A stretch of 64,000 nt of DNA from Rhizomicrobium sp. GTDB lineage: Bacteria; Pseudomonadota; Alphaproteobacteria; Micropepsales; Micropepsaceae. A program made the position numbers and the translations under genes. Shown piece by piece: positions 15,119 to 23,980 of this stretch (the stretch's first letter is position 1; the number at the start of each line of letters is the position of its first letter). Under the pieces are notes generated by a model. The model was not told the DNA's origin and did no database searches. It was given only the letters and a program-made list of their open reading frames with translations. The stretch spans positions 1,984,001 through 2,048,000 of the forward strand of contig JBBCHM010000001.1 in NCBI GenBank assembly GCA_037200045.1, in the 5' to 3' direction.

Positions 15119-15172
15119 ATCGCGCGGCGCCGCGATGGGTCCCGGCTCTCGCTCCGCTCGGCCGGGATGACA
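15119..15172. repeat. Palindromic intergenic repeat
   Basis: CCCATCGCG...CGCGATGGG forms a hairpin, followed by CCCGGC...GCCGGGATGAC, an end shared with the GTCAT-type repeats elsewhere in the window. Lies in the 214-bp gap between 14972 and 15185, where no gene is visible. Confidence 0.5.
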
Positions 15173-15185
15173 GCGAAGTTAAGAC

Positions 15186-15425
15186 CTATTGCCCCTTGCG
15201 CAGGTTCTGCTCCACCGAGACGACGCAGCGGCGATAGGCGTCGGTGTCCGGCTGATAGCCGCGCGCCTGGCAGAAGCGCGGCGCCTGCGGACAGCCCTGT
15301 GCCGTGCAGCCGTTCGGCGCCACCGTCGCGGCCGCGTCGTCCTCGTCGCCGAACGGCGCGAAGTCGCTGCATCCGGCCAGGCCGAGGGCCATTGCGATCG
15401 CCAAAATTCCGATGCGTGTCTTCAT
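15186..15425 (-). CDS. Small lipoprotein, paralogue of the next gene
   Basis: 79 residues from the ATG at 15425: MKTRIGILAIAMALGLAGCS, a signal peptide with lipobox LAGC. The mature part is short and ends FCQARGYQPDTDAYRRCVVS. The C-terminal motif RGYxPxTxxYxRCVVSVxQNLR is shared with the protein at 15488-15802. Likely anchored to the outer membrane. Last gene of a three-gene run with the PAP2-like gene. Confidence 0.72.
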   Translation of the reverse strand: MKTRIGILAIAMALGLAGCSDFAPFGDEDDAAATVAPNGCTAQGCPQAPRFCQARGYQPDTDAYRRCVVSVEQNLRKGQ

Positions 15426-15487
15426 CGCGCGTGTCCAACCCCAATCGCGTTTGCCGCCCGCCGCGAGCGGCCAGTGCCGATTTTGGA

Positions 15488-15802
15488 TCAAGGCCCCTGC
15501 CGGCGCAAATTCTGTTTCACCGAAACCACGCAGCGATCGTAGTTCGCGGTGCCCGGGACATAGCCGCGGGCGACGCAGAATTGCGGCGCCTGCGCGCCGT
15601 CAGGCTGCCGCAACGTGCCGTCCGGCGGGTACCGCCCGGGCGGACCGTCGTCGGGAAACAGCGAGTCGGTCGCGAAGCCGCGCTGCGGCAGCCCCAGGCC
15701 GGCGATGATCCAGTCGGGCGAGGTCAGCGCCATCACCCGGTTGACCGAGCAGCCGCCGGCGCCCAGGGCCAGCAGCACGACGAGCAGAAGTCTTGCGCTC
15801 AC
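15488..15802 (-). CDS. Small lipoprotein, 104 residues
   Basis: The signal peptide MSARLLLVVLLALGAGGCS has a lipobox (GAGGC). The mature domain ends FCVARGYVPGTANYDRCVVS followed by VKQNLRRQGP, the same C-terminal motif as its downstream neighbour, so the two arose by duplication. Two cysteines in that motif could form a disulfide. It begins 7 bp after the PAP2-like stop, which implies one transcript. Function not recognised. Confidence 0.72.
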   Translation of the reverse strand: MSARLLLVVLLALGAGGCSVNRVMALTSPDWIIAGLGLPQRGFATDSLFPDDGPPGRYPPDGTLRQPDGAQAPQFCVARGYVPGTANYDRCVVSVKQNLRRQGP

Positions 15803-15809
15803 GGCGGCC

Positions 15810-16355
15810 TCAGAACTGGATGACGAAGCGAAGGCTGGCGCCGTTCGGCGCCGCGTCCAGGCTCAGGCGGTAGCGTTGCGGGTGATAGCGCGTCACGACG
15901 GCGTAGTTGAAGCCATAGGCGACCGCGGCGCTGGCCAGCGTGTCGTACCAATGGTTCTTCTTGTTGTCGGTCAGCGCATAGCTCGACACGAACCGCGCGG
16001 CATAGGCGGGCAGCCCGTACTGCCAGCCATAGCGGTCCCACAGAAAATCCGCCGAGGAATCCGCCAGCGCCAATTCGGGTGGCGCGAAGGAATGGAAATC
16101 CGAATGGTCGGGCCGCCTTATGCGCACGAGCTGCTGCAGGGCGTAGGTCGTGCCGACCGTCAGGCCGGCCGCCACGGCGAACTCGCCGAACCCTTTCCAG
16201 TCGCGATGCAGCAGCGCCACGCCCGCCGCGCCGACGGGAAGCGCGATGTTCAAGATGTTGCCGGCCTTGCGCAGGCCGCTATCCGCGGCGAGGGCCGGCG
16301 GCGCCCAAAGCCAGGCCGCCGCGCACAGACCTGCGCAAACCGTCCTCAACCGCAT
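15810..16355 (-). CDS. PAP2-superfamily-like protein with degenerate active site
   Basis: 181 residues with a cleavable signal (MRLRTVCAGLCAAAWLWAPP, then ALAADS). The body follows the PAP2 plan: LVRIRRPD resembles KxxxxxxRP, and the HWYDTLASAAVAYG segment resembles the SRxxxxxHxxxD motif with Asp retained. At the place of the PSGH motif the sequence is LALADSSADF, so the catalytic histidine seems lost. It may bind lipid phosphates without hydrolysis or have another role. First gene of the run with the two lipoproteins. Confidence 0.6.
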   Translation of the reverse strand: MRLRTVCAGLCAAAWLWAPPALAADSGLRKAGNILNIALPVGAAGVALLHRDWKGFGEFAVAAGLTVGTTYALQQLVRIRRPDHSDFHSFAPPELALADSSADFLWDRYGWQYGLPAYAARFVSSYALTDNKKNHWYDTLASAAVAYGFNYAVVTRYHPQRYRLSLDAAPNGASLRFVIQF

Positions 16356-16423
16356 GGCGCCCCCAAAACCCGTTATTTTGCATAGTTGGCGGTCAAGTCG
16401 CCGCCCCAGTCAAGGCGGGCCGC

Positions 16424-17383
16424 CTATTGCTGCTGCTGGTGATAAAGATGCTCGGGCATCGAGGGCGTCGGGCGCGGCGCGCTCATCGGGCGGGCGACGC
16501 GCAGGAAATCCTCGTGGCGGACCGGCGCCTGGGTCGGCTCGACCGCGACGGAGATCGCAAGCTCGCTCTCCGCGCCGCCCTTGTAGGTGCCGCGCGTCGG
16601 CGGCACGTCGGCATAGTCGCGGCCGACCGCGGCGCGGATATGGCGCTCGCCGGTGACGATGTCGTTGGTCGGGTCGATGCCGATCCAGCCGAGGCTGGGC
16701 AGATAGGCCTCGACCCAGGCATGGGTGGCGTTGTCGGCCGAGCGGTCCTGCCGGCTGCCGCGATGGTAGAGATAGCCCGACGTGTAGCGCGCCGGGATGC
16801 CCCAGGAACGCGCGACCGCGATCATGATATGGGCGAAGTCCTGGCAGACGCCGCGCCGTTCCTTGAGCGCGACCTCGATCGGCGAGGACGCGTCGGTGAT
16901 GCCGGGCTTGTATTCGAAGGCGTCGTGGATCGTGGTGCTGAGATGGCGCAGCGCGGTCAAGGGATCGCCCCTGGGCTTCTCCAGCGCGTGGGCGGCGATG
17001 AAGCCGCGCAGCCCGGGCGTCATATGCGCGAAGGTCGAGGGTTCGAGCAGATCGAACTGCTCGTCGGAGAGGTTGTAGGGATTGTAGCGGCCCCATTCGA
17101 GCGCGTCGGCGGCGCCGGGGAGCGGCGGCTGGCTGGCGATCTCGACGACGGCCTGGGCCTCGATGCGAAGCTCCTCGTGGTCGCGCAGCACGTTGAAGTG
17201 ATAGACGGCGTTGCCGAGATAATCCGTATACGCATAAAGCTGGGCGCGCGGATTGGTGGTGATCTGGAAGCTGCGCAGCGACTGCGGCCCTTCGGAGCGC
17301 GGCTGCATGCGCAGTTCCATGACCGACTCGCGGATCGGCGCCGAGTAGCGGAAACGGGTGACGTGGCGGATGGAGTAATACAT
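16424..17383 (-). CDS. Transglutaminase-like cysteine protease family protein
   Basis: 319 residues from the ATG at 17383 (MYYSIRHVTRFRYSAPIRES); the longer frame to 17458 runs into an intergenic repeat. It has the N-terminal beta domain of bacterial transglutaminases and the triad Cys in RRGVCQDFAH, His in NATHAWVEAY and Asp in GIDPTND. It is the last gene of the operon circularly permuted ATP-grasp / alpha-E / transglutaminase, a conserved trio whose biochemical role (probably peptide ligation and cleavage) is unresolved. The C-terminus is Gln/Pro-rich. Confidence 0.88.
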   Translation of the reverse strand: MYYSIRHVTRFRYSAPIRESVMELRMQPRSEGPQSLRSFQITTNPRAQLYAYTDYLGNAVYHFNVLRDHEELRIEAQAVVEIASQPPLPGAADALEWGRYNPYNLSDEQFDLLEPSTFAHMTPGLRGFIAAHALEKPRGDPLTALRHLSTTIHDAFEYKPGITDASSPIEVALKERRGVCQDFAHIMIAVARSWGIPARYTSGYLYHRGSRQDRSADNATHAWVEAYLPSLGWIGIDPTNDIVTGERHIRAAVGRDYADVPPTRGTYKGGAESELAISVAVEPTQAPVRHEDFLRVARPMSAPRPTPSMPEHLYHQQQQ

Positions 17384-17393
17384 GGCCGCTCCT

Positions 17394-17515
17394 AACCTCT
17401 CCCGCTTGCGGGAGAGGTCGGCGAGCGCCGCGAGCCGGGTGAGGGCCCGCAGCCACACCCCTCACCCGAAATTCGCTTCGCGAATTTCGACCTCTCCCGC
17501 AAGCGGGAGAGGTTA
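17394..17515. repeat. CCTCTCCCGC-type palindromic repeat pair
   Basis: AACCTCTCCCGC-TTGCGGGAGAGGT at the left and ACCTCTCCCGCAAGCGGGAGAGGTT at the right form two hairpins, with an internal AAATTCGCTTCGCGAATTT palindrome and a CCTCACCC segment. The same design recurs at 63330-63490. It sits inside the transglutaminase / alpha-E operon. Confidence 0.75.
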
Positions 17516-17528
17516 TCGCGCATCACGC

Positions 17529-18470
17529 TCACAGCACCGTCTCCGCGCCGTAGGAGATGTAGGCCAGGTGCACGCTTTCGTGGATCTGCTCGCATTGGCG
17601 CGTGATGTCGGCGAGGAAGGGCACGATGCCGCCGCCCATCAGATCGTCGATCTGGCCGAAATCGACCGTCGCCTTCAGCCGGCCCGCCAGGCGCTCGACC
17701 ACCGCGCGGCGCGCCGGCGGGGCGGCGGCGGCGACCTTGCCGAGCGAATCCACCACGCGGTCGACCGCGAAGCGCACCGAATGGGGGAATTCGCCGTCGA
17801 AGACAAGGAACTCGGCGATCTTCTCGGGCCGGATCTGGGCGGTGTAGGCGCGGCTATAAGGCTCGAAGGCGGAGCAGAATTTGAGCAGCACCAGCCAGTC
17901 GAAATATTTCGGCGCCGCGACGCCGGGCAGGCTGCGGAAATGCAGATCGAGCAGGCGGCTGACGAGCTGGGCGCGCTCGATATGGCGGCCGAGCTGGATG
18001 AAATACCAGCCTTCGTTGTGGCTGAGCGTGGAATAGACGACGCCTTCCAGCGTGTGGAAATCCTCCAGCGCCTCGCGGAAGATCCGGGCGGGGTGATGGC
18101 CCCACACCGCCTCGGCCGTGACCGGCGAGAGCCGCAGATAGAGCTTGTTGAGGTGCTCCCACACTTCGGTGGAGAGCTGTTCGCGCACCTGGCGGGCGTT
18201 GTCGCGCGCGAAACGCAGCGAGGCGACCAGCGAGGACGGGTTGACGCGGTTGAAGGCCAGCCCCTGGGTGATGACATAGGCGTCGTGCGCCTTGGGCGCG
18301 AACTCCTCGCCCGACAGCGCCTCGACGACGCGGTGCCAGGCGGCGTCGGCGTCCTCGCGCGATTGTTCGACCATGGATTCGAGCTTGACGGCGACGAGGC
18401 GGGCGGTGTGCTCCCCGCGCTCGATATAGCGGGCCATCCAATACAGGCTGTCCGCGACCCGGCTTAGCAT
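17529..18470 (-). CDS. Alpha-E domain protein
   Basis: 313 residues starting MLSRVADSLYWMARYIERGE, the signature opening of the all-helical alpha-E family. The remainder is helical, with RHIERAQLVSRLLDLHF near the end. The family occurs with circularly permuted ATP-grasp and transglutaminase genes, exactly as here, and is proposed to support a peptide-ligase activity. Repeats lie on both sides between the operon members. Confidence 0.9.
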   Translation of the reverse strand: MLSRVADSLYWMARYIERGEHTARLVAVKLESMVEQSREDADAAWHRVVEALSGEEFAPKAHDAYVITQGLAFNRVNPSSLVASLRFARDNARQVREQLSTEVWEHLNKLYLRLSPVTAEAVWGHHPARIFREALEDFHTLEGVVYSTLSHNEGWYFIQLGRHIERAQLVSRLLDLHFRSLPGVAAPKYFDWLVLLKFCSAFEPYSRAYTAQIRPEKIAEFLVFDGEFPHSVRFAVDRVVDSLGKVAAAAPPARRAVVERLAGRLKATVDFGQIDDLMGGGIVPFLADITRQCEQIHESVHLAYISYGAETVL

Positions 18471-18565
18471 TGCGGCACGCGCAAGGGGCTTTCACGCGGA
18501 GACGCGGAGACGCGGAGAACGAACTCCGCGTCCTCCACGGCTCCGCGTGAATCAAAATAAGAGTT

Positions 18566-18690
18566 GTCATGGCCCGCGAATGCGGGCCACCCAGGTGAGA
18601 TATTCTCCAATGGAGAACGTCGAGGGGCGAACTCTCTCTGACAAAACGGGGCAGGCGTCACCTGGGTGGCCCGCATTCGCGGGCCATGAC
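18566..18690. repeat. GTCATGGCCCGC-type long inverted repeat
   Basis: The arms are GTCATGGCCCGCGAATGCGG...CCACCCAGGTGA and TCACCTGGGTGG...CCGCATTCGCGGGCCATGAC, about 40 bp each and near-perfect, around a centre of about 45 bp. This is the intact form of a family also seen at 24695, 28167 and 37997. Confidence 0.85.
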
Positions 18691-18717
18691 AGCGGGGGGC
18701 GGGGTGGGAGTGCGACG

Positions 18718-20235
18718 TCATTCGCTCAGCACCCAGGTATCTTTCGAGCCGCCGCCCTGGCTGGAATTCACCACCAGGCTGCCGCGCTTGAGCGCGACGC
18801 GGGTCAGCGCGCCGGGGACGATGGTGGTGTGCTCGCCATGCAAAATGAACGGGCGCAAATCGACATGGCGCGGCTCGACCCCGCCGTCGACGAAAGTCGG
18901 CGCGGTGGAAAGTTGGATCGTCGGCTGGGCGATGTAATTGTCCGGATCGGCCTTGACCTTTTCCGCGAAATCCGCGCGCTCCTTCTGCGAGGCGTGCGGG
19001 CCGACCAGCATGCCGTAGCCGCCCGACTCGCCCACCGCCTTGACGACGAATTTGTCGAGATTGGCGAGGACGTGGGACAGCGATTTCTCCTCGCGGCACA
19101 GATAGGTCTCGACATTGTCGAGGATCGGCTCTTCCGACAGGTAATAGCGGATGAGGCGCGGGACATAGGCGTAGACCGCCTTGTCGTCGGCCACGCCGGT
19201 GCCCAGCGCGTTGGCGACCACGACGTTGCCGGCGCGGTAGGCGTTGAACAGGCCGGGCACGCCGAGCGAGGAATCCTCGCGGAAGATGAGCGGATCGACG
19301 AAATCGTCGTCGATGCGGCGGTAGATCACGTCGATGCGCTTGAGGCCACTCGTCGTGCGGGCATAGACGACGTTGTCGTTGACCAGAAGATCGCGCCCCT
19401 CCACCAGCTCGACGCCCATCTGGCGGGCGAGGAAGGCGTGCTCGAAGAAGGCGGAGTTGAACACGCCAGGCGTGAGCACCGCGATGGAGACGTCGTCGTG
19501 ATAGGGCGCCAGGCTGCGCAGCGTGGCGAGAAGCTCGTTGGGATAATGCTCGATGGCGCGCACGCCGGTGGAGCGGAACACCGCGGGGAAAGCCCGGCGC
19601 ACCACGTCGCGATTGGCGAGCATGTAGGAGACGCCGGAGGGAACGCGCAGATTGTCCTCCAGCACGACGAAATCGCCGGCCTCGTTGCGCACCAGATCGC
19701 TGCCGCAGACATTGACATAAGCGCCGTGCGGCACGGGCAGGCCGCGCATCTCGCGGCGATAATGTTTCGAACCGTAGATCATCGAGCGCGGCACGATGCC
19801 GTCCTTGAGCACGCGGGCGTCGCCATAGATGTCGCGCAGGAACAGGTTCAGCACGGTGATGCGCTGGCGCAGGCCGGCATCGATGCGGGCCCATTCCTTG
19901 GCGGTGACGATGCGCGGCAGAAGATCGGTCGGGATGATCCGCTCGGTCGCCTGGTTGTCGCTGTAGACGGTGAAGGTGATGCCCTGGTGCAGGAAGGAGA
20001 GCTCGCAGGCCTGCTGGCGGCGCAGAAGCTCGCCGGCCGGCAGCGTCGTCAGCCGCCCGTCCAGCGCGGCGTAGTGCGGGCGCACCGTGCCGTCGCGCGC
20101 GAACATCTCGTCAAACGGCTTGCCCAGCGCGTAGTGCTCATAGGGCGCATCCCGCCCGGGCAGGCAGGCGCGGTTGGGCTGGTGGTTGTCCGGCCCGCCG
20201 AAATCTTCCGTGTGCGCCAGTACTTCGTGCTGCAT
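18718..20235 (-). CDS. Circularly permuted ATP-grasp type 2 protein
   Basis: 505 residues from the ATG at 20235 ([11 protein letters not shown]); a GTG at 20259 would add eight. Family marks include [68 protein letters not shown] and [37 protein letters not shown] is the ATP-binding glycine-rich loop. The predicted activity is carboxylate-amine ligation, perhaps making a peptide processed by the downstream transglutaminase. First gene of the trio; repeat 18566-18690 separates it from alpha-E. Confidence 0.9.
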   Translation of the reverse strand: MQHEVLAHTEDFGGPDNHQPNRACLPGRDAPYEHYALGKPFDEMFARDGTVRPHYAALDGRLTTLPAGELLRRQQACELSFLHQGITFTVYSDNQATERIIPTDLLPRIVTAKEWARIDAGLRQRITVLNLFLRDIYGDARVLKDGIVPRSMIYGSKHYRREMRGLPVPHGAYVNVCGSDLVRNEAGDFVVLEDNLRVPSGVSYMLANRDVVRRAFPAVFRSTGVRAIEHYPNELLATLRSLAPYHDDVSIAVLTPGVFNSAFFEHAFLARQMGVELVEGRDLLVNDNVVYARTTSGLKRIDVIYRRIDDDFVDPLIFREDSSLGVPGLFNAYRAGNVVVANALGTGVADDKAVYAYVPRLIRYYLSEEPILDNVETYLCREEKSLSHVLANLDKFVVKAVGESGGYGMLVGPHASQKERADFAEKVKADPDNYIAQPTIQLSTAPTFVDGGVEPRHVDLRPFILHGEHTTIVPGALTRVALKRGSLVVNSSQGGGSKDTWVLSE

Positions 20236-20326
20236 CCGCGAAATGTGACGGGATTTCACATCCTTCCGTCAAGCGGTCCTTTTGGCGGCGCCCCGGCCGG
20301 CGGCGGTCAAAAGCGCGCAGCCGCCC

Positions 20327-21382
20327 TTATGCATGGGCCCGGTGGCGCCGGACGGGCGCCGCCGCGGGCACCATCCGGACCGGCCCGCCGAGGAATTTGC
20401 GCACGTCCAGGGCGGTCTGGTCGGCGAGTTCTTCCATCGGGATATGGCCGGTCTCGGCATAGATGATGACCTTGGAGCCGGGGATCGCGTCGTGCCAGGT
20501 CGCGGCGGCCGACACCGGGATCAGGTGGTCCTGCTCGCCCCAGAGGATCAGGACCGGCATCTTCAGGGCGCCGATATGGTCCTTCACGAAGCTCGTATCG
20601 TCGGCCTCGCCGAAGCGCTCGGCGGTCGCCGCGCGCGAGCCCTCCATCCGCGCGAAGTCGGCATATTGGTCGATCATCGCCTCGGTCAGGATCTTCTTGC
20701 GGACGATGGCGTCGGCCAGGGCCTCGCGGACCAGCGGCTTGGGATCGAGATGGCCGAGGATCGGGCGCAGCCAGCCCTGGCGCAGCAGGCGGAAGGCGAG
20801 CGGCGGGCTGTCGCCCGCGCGCGACGGCATTCCGCCGGCATCGACCAGGATCAGGGCGGTGACGCGATCGGGATGTTCTTCGGCGAAGCGGGCGGCGACA
20901 CCGCCGCCCATGGAATTGCCGGCGAGCGCGAAGCTCTTGAGGCCAAGCTTGTCGGCGAAGGCGAGCACGAATTCCGCCATGCCAGCCTGGCTGTAATCGT
21001 GGTTGGCGGTGGCGCCGGTCAGGCCATGGCCGGGCAGATCGACCGAGACGACGCGGAATTGGTCGGACAGCGTGTTCGACCAGGGCTCCCAGGTGAACAG
21101 CGAGGCGTTGGAGCCGTGCAGGAGCAGCAGGATCGGCGCGTTCGTGGCGCCGCGGACGCGGTAATGGGCGCGGGCGATGTACGGGCCGAGAGTCGCCGAT
21201 GGTCCTGATCCGACATCCTCGGGTGGCAGGGTTGAGGGATAGCTCAGCGTCACGAATTGCGACGGCGGCGTCGCGTATTTCGCTTCCAGCGCGGCGCGCG
21301 GGATGTCGGGGGCGCTGTAGACGTAGAGACCGACGCCGAGCAGCACGAGGAAGATGACGACGATACCGATGAACACACGCAT
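20327..21382 (-). CDS. Alpha/beta hydrolase, membrane-anchored
   Basis: 351 residues from the ATG at 21382. MRVFIGIVVIFLVLLGVGLY is an N-terminal membrane anchor or uncleaved signal. The hydrolase domain has an oxyanion HGSN, the nucleophile serine in GNSMGGG, an acidic residue in LILWGEQDHL and the catalytic histidine in AETGHIPM. A basic, Ala/Pro-rich tail ends the protein. The substrate is unknown. The gene stands alone, with a palindromic repeat upstream. Confidence 0.87.
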   Translation of the reverse strand: MRVFIGIVVIFLVLLGVGLYVYSAPDIPRAALEAKYATPPSQFVTLSYPSTLPPEDVGSGPSATLGPYIARAHYRVRGATNAPILLLLHGSNASLFTWEPWSNTLSDQFRVVSVDLPGHGLTGATANHDYSQAGMAEFVLAFADKLGLKSFALAGNSMGGGVAARFAEEHPDRVTALILVDAGGMPSRAGDSPPLAFRLLRQGWLRPILGHLDPKPLVREALADAIVRKKILTEAMIDQYADFARMEGSRAATAERFGEADDTSFVKDHIGALKMPVLILWGEQDHLIPVSAAATWHDAIPGSKVIIYAETGHIPMEELADQTALDVRKFLGGPVRMVPAAAPVRRHRAHA

Positions 21383-21439
21383 GGTAGGCTCCAAGATCGT
21401 TGAGCAAGTGTAGAACGCTTTGAAGCGTTGCACATATCC

Positions 21440-21492
21440 TACCCTCCCCTTGAGGGCCTGTTGCGCAAAGACGGGCCCTCAAGGGGAGGGTA
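21440..21492. repeat. ACCCTCCCC-type inverted repeat
   Basis: TACCCTCCCCTTGAGGGCC (21440-21458) pairs with its exact complement ending TCAAGGGGAGGGTA at 21492, around a short CTGTTGCGCAAAGAC loop. The long stem lies between the HemY-type gene and the hydrolase gene. Confidence 0.75.
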
Positions 21493-21499
21493 GACACCG

Positions 21500-22927
21500 T
21501 CAATACTCCAACCCGCCCGGTCCCGGATCGTCTGGAGGTCTGGGCAGCGAGACGATCATCGCCGGTTCGGCAGGACGTTTCGGGGTTGGGAGTTTGCGCG
21601 GCGGCGTTTCAAGAGCGGGCAGGATTTCGGGGCGCACGGCTTCGCCACCCGCCGACCACGCCAGCGTGTCGAAATTCGAGCAGGTCCGGCACACCGCCGA
21701 CCACTCATCCTGCGCCATGCCGCAATGGCGGCAGCGCCATTCGGCGTCGCGCGGCGCCCGCGCGGCGCGGGCGAGCCAGGCATGGGCGAGCGTCGCGTCG
21801 GCCCGCTCGCCTTCCTCGATCTCCGCCATCAAGGCGCAGACCCGCGCGCTGGCGTGATCGCCCAGGAGCGGCGCCAGCAGGCGCCGCGCCTCGGACCAGT
21901 TCCTGGTCAGCACCGCCTCTTCGCATTCGAGCAGGCGGCTCTCGAAATGATCGCGGTTGAGATGGGCGAGGCCGACAAGGCGCGCAACACGCTGTTCGTT
22001 GCTCTCGTCCGGCTTCATCGCGGCGTAGATCTCGGCGAGATCGGGATGCGGCGACACCGCCCAGCAGGCTTCCACCACGCCCTGCGCCCGCCACAGCTTA
22101 CCGGCGGCCGCGAGCTTCTTCGCCGCCAGCATCGCCGCCGGCGCGAGGCCGGGCTCGAGCGCCAGCGCGTCCTCGGCACGCGCGAGCGCGGTGTCGGTGG
22201 CGCCATGGCGGTCGGCTTCCAGCGCCTCGGCGGCGAGCAGAACGGCGCGGCGGCGGCGCAGGACCGGACCTTCCAGCAGCTTGAAGCGCGCGAGGTCTTC
22301 CAACACCTTGCGCGCGTCGGCCCAGTCGCCGCGCGCCGCCTTGAGTTCGAACAGCGCGTTCGCGGCCCAGGCCACGCGCGGCCGCAAGGCATGCGCGCGC
22401 TCGGCGAAGACCAGCGCCTGGTCGGGCTGGTCCTCGCGCGCCGCCAGCAGGAAGAGGCCGCGCAGGCCGAGAAACTCGGTCTGTTCGTGATGCAGCATGG
22501 CGCGATAGGCGTGGCGCTGCGCGGCGGCGTCGCCGTCGACCTGCGCGCTCTGCGATTGCAGCAGCAGCGCCAGCGGATGGGTGCCGAGAATGCCGCGCGC
22601 CCGTTCGGCATGGCGGCGCGCCTCGCCGGCGTCGCCCGAGGCGATGGCGAGGAGGCCCTGGCTGAGCGCGTCATTGCCGCGCCGCATGCGCCGCGCGTTG
22701 AACCAGGCGCCGATGGCGCCGGGACCGGTGACGAGCGTCGTGATGAGCCGCGCCAGAAGGATGACGACGACGGTGAAAAGCACGGCAAGCGCGATCGCAA
22801 CCGCGGCGCTCATATGGATCTCGTAGGCGTCGATCGTAAAGACGAGTTCGCCCTGGCGGTCGGCGATCCATACGATGCCGATGGCGAGCAGCGCGGCGCC
22901 GACCAGAATGCCGATGAGCCGGATCAC
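21500..22927 (-). CDS. HemY N-terminal domain protein with TPR-like repeats
   Basis: 475 residues from the GTG at 22927, overlapping the previous stop (GTGA). Two membrane helices open it: IRLIGILVGAALLAIGIVWI and a second one at AVAIALAVLFTVVVILLARL. Helical repeats follow, then a small zinc ribbon (CRHCGMAQ...CRTCSNFD) and a Pro-rich tail. This is the alphaproteobacterial HemY (COG3898) layout, unrelated to protoporphyrinogen oxidase despite the name. It follows hemC, hemD and the mitofilin-like gene, its usual context. Probably an inner-membrane scaffold; no enzymatic role can be read. Confidence 0.87.
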   Translation of the reverse strand: MIRLIGILVGAALLAIGIVWIADRQGELVFTIDAYEIHMSAAVAIALAVLFTVVVILLARLITTLVTGPGAIGAWFNARRMRRGNDALSQGLLAIASGDAGEARRHAERARGILGTHPLALLLQSQSAQVDGDAAAQRHAYRAMLHHEQTEFLGLRGLFLLAAREDQPDQALVFAERAHALRPRVAWAANALFELKAARGDWADARKVLEDLARFKLLEGPVLRRRRAVLLAAEALEADRHGATDTALARAEDALALEPGLAPAAMLAAKKLAAAGKLWRAQGVVEACWAVSPHPDLAEIYAAMKPDESNEQRVARLVGLAHLNRDHFESRLLECEEAVLTRNWSEARRLLAPLLGDHASARVCALMAEIEEGERADATLAHAWLARAARAPRDAEWRCRHCGMAQDEWSAVCRTCSNFDTLAWSAGGEAVRPEILPALETPPRKLPTPKRPAEPAMIVSLPRPPDDPGPGGLEY

Positions 22928-23961
22928 GGCGCCGCCAACAGCGCCGCCATGCGGCGGGCGAGGCCGGCGGTGTCGCGCGCGATGGCGGCGCGCGCCCGGG
23001 CTTGGTCGCGCCAGGGCTTGATGGCGGCGCGGGCGGCGCCCGTCAGGCCGTCCAGCTCCGCGAGGGCGCCGTCGAGATCGCCGGCGTTCAGCCGCGCCCC
23101 GGCGCGGGCCAGCACGGCGTCGCTGTCCTGGCCCTTGCGCTCCCCGATGCGGCGCACGACGACGAGATTGCCGATATTCGCCCACAGACGGCCCAGCCAG
23201 GTCGTGGCGCGCGCGGCGTGTTCGGCGGCCAGCGCCTGCGCGGCGGTATCGGGGAAGCGCTCTGCCAGCAGAGCCTCGTTCGGCGCGCCATGCGGCGCGA
23301 TCGCCGCGAGGTCGGCGGCCTCCGGCGTGTTCGGCATCAGGGCGGCGAAGGCGGCCAGTTCGCCGGCGAAGGGCGACCGCGTCGAACTGGCGCGCACCAG
23401 ATTGGCGAGCGCGAGCTCGGCGGCGGCGCGCTTCATCGTGGCCGAGGCGTCGAGGCTTTCAAGATGCGCAATGCGGGCGGCGAGCGTGGCCTGCTCCGCC
23501 TGCACGGCGGCGAGGCGCTGCGGCACATCCGAGCCTTGCGCGCCGCGTTCGAGCGTGGCGAGGCGCAGATCGAGATCGGCGAGGCGGCGGTCGGAGGCGT
23601 CCAGCCTTGCGGCGGCCCCTGGATCGGGCGTCGCTTCGAGCTTGCCGACACGGGCGCCGAGCGTGGCGATCTCGCTCTGGGCCTGGGCGAGCGCCGCCGC
23701 GGCGCCGTCATCGGGTTTGGGTTTCTCCAGCGCGGCGAGGCGGGCTTCGTCGGCGGCGAGACGCTCGCGCAGCAGCGCGACCTCGCCCGGTGCCGCCGGC
23801 GCCGCCTTGTCCTGGTTCATCTGCCAGAACAGCAGGAACGCACCGGCGATGACGACGGCCAGAACCAAAAGCGCGACGACCACCCCCGCGCCGGCAAAGC
23901 GCGGCGGCGGCGGATGCACGACGTGCACGGTGTGCGGACCGGAGGAATCGGCGGCGCTCAT
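22924..23961 (-). CDS. Mitofilin-related inner-membrane protein
   Basis: 345 residues. A short cytoplasmic segment rich in His/Pro is followed by one membrane helix (VVVALLVLAVVIAGAFLLFW). A long coiled-coil-type region rich in Ala, Leu and Glu comes next, then a helical C-terminal domain ending ARRMAALLAAP. This matches the alphaproteobacterial relatives of mitofilin/Mic60, which shape envelope membranes and sit in the hem operon. Coupled to the HemY gene. Confidence 0.85.
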   Translation of the reverse strand: MSAADSSGPHTVHVVHPPPPRFAGAGVVVALLVLAVVIAGAFLLFWQMNQDKAAPAAPGEVALLRERLAADEARLAALEKPKPDDGAAAALAQAQSEIATLGARVGKLEATPDPGAAARLDASDRRLADLDLRLATLERGAQGSDVPQRLAAVQAEQATLAARIAHLESLDASATMKRAAAELALANLVRASSTRSPFAGELAAFAALMPNTPEAADLAAIAPHGAPNEALLAERFPDTAAQALAAEHAARATTWLGRLWANIGNLVVVRRIGERKGQDSDAVLARAGARLNAGDLDGALAELDGLTGAARAAIKPWRDQARARAAIARDTAGLARRMAALLAAP

Positions 23962-23980
23962 GCGGCCAAGTATGGCGGCG

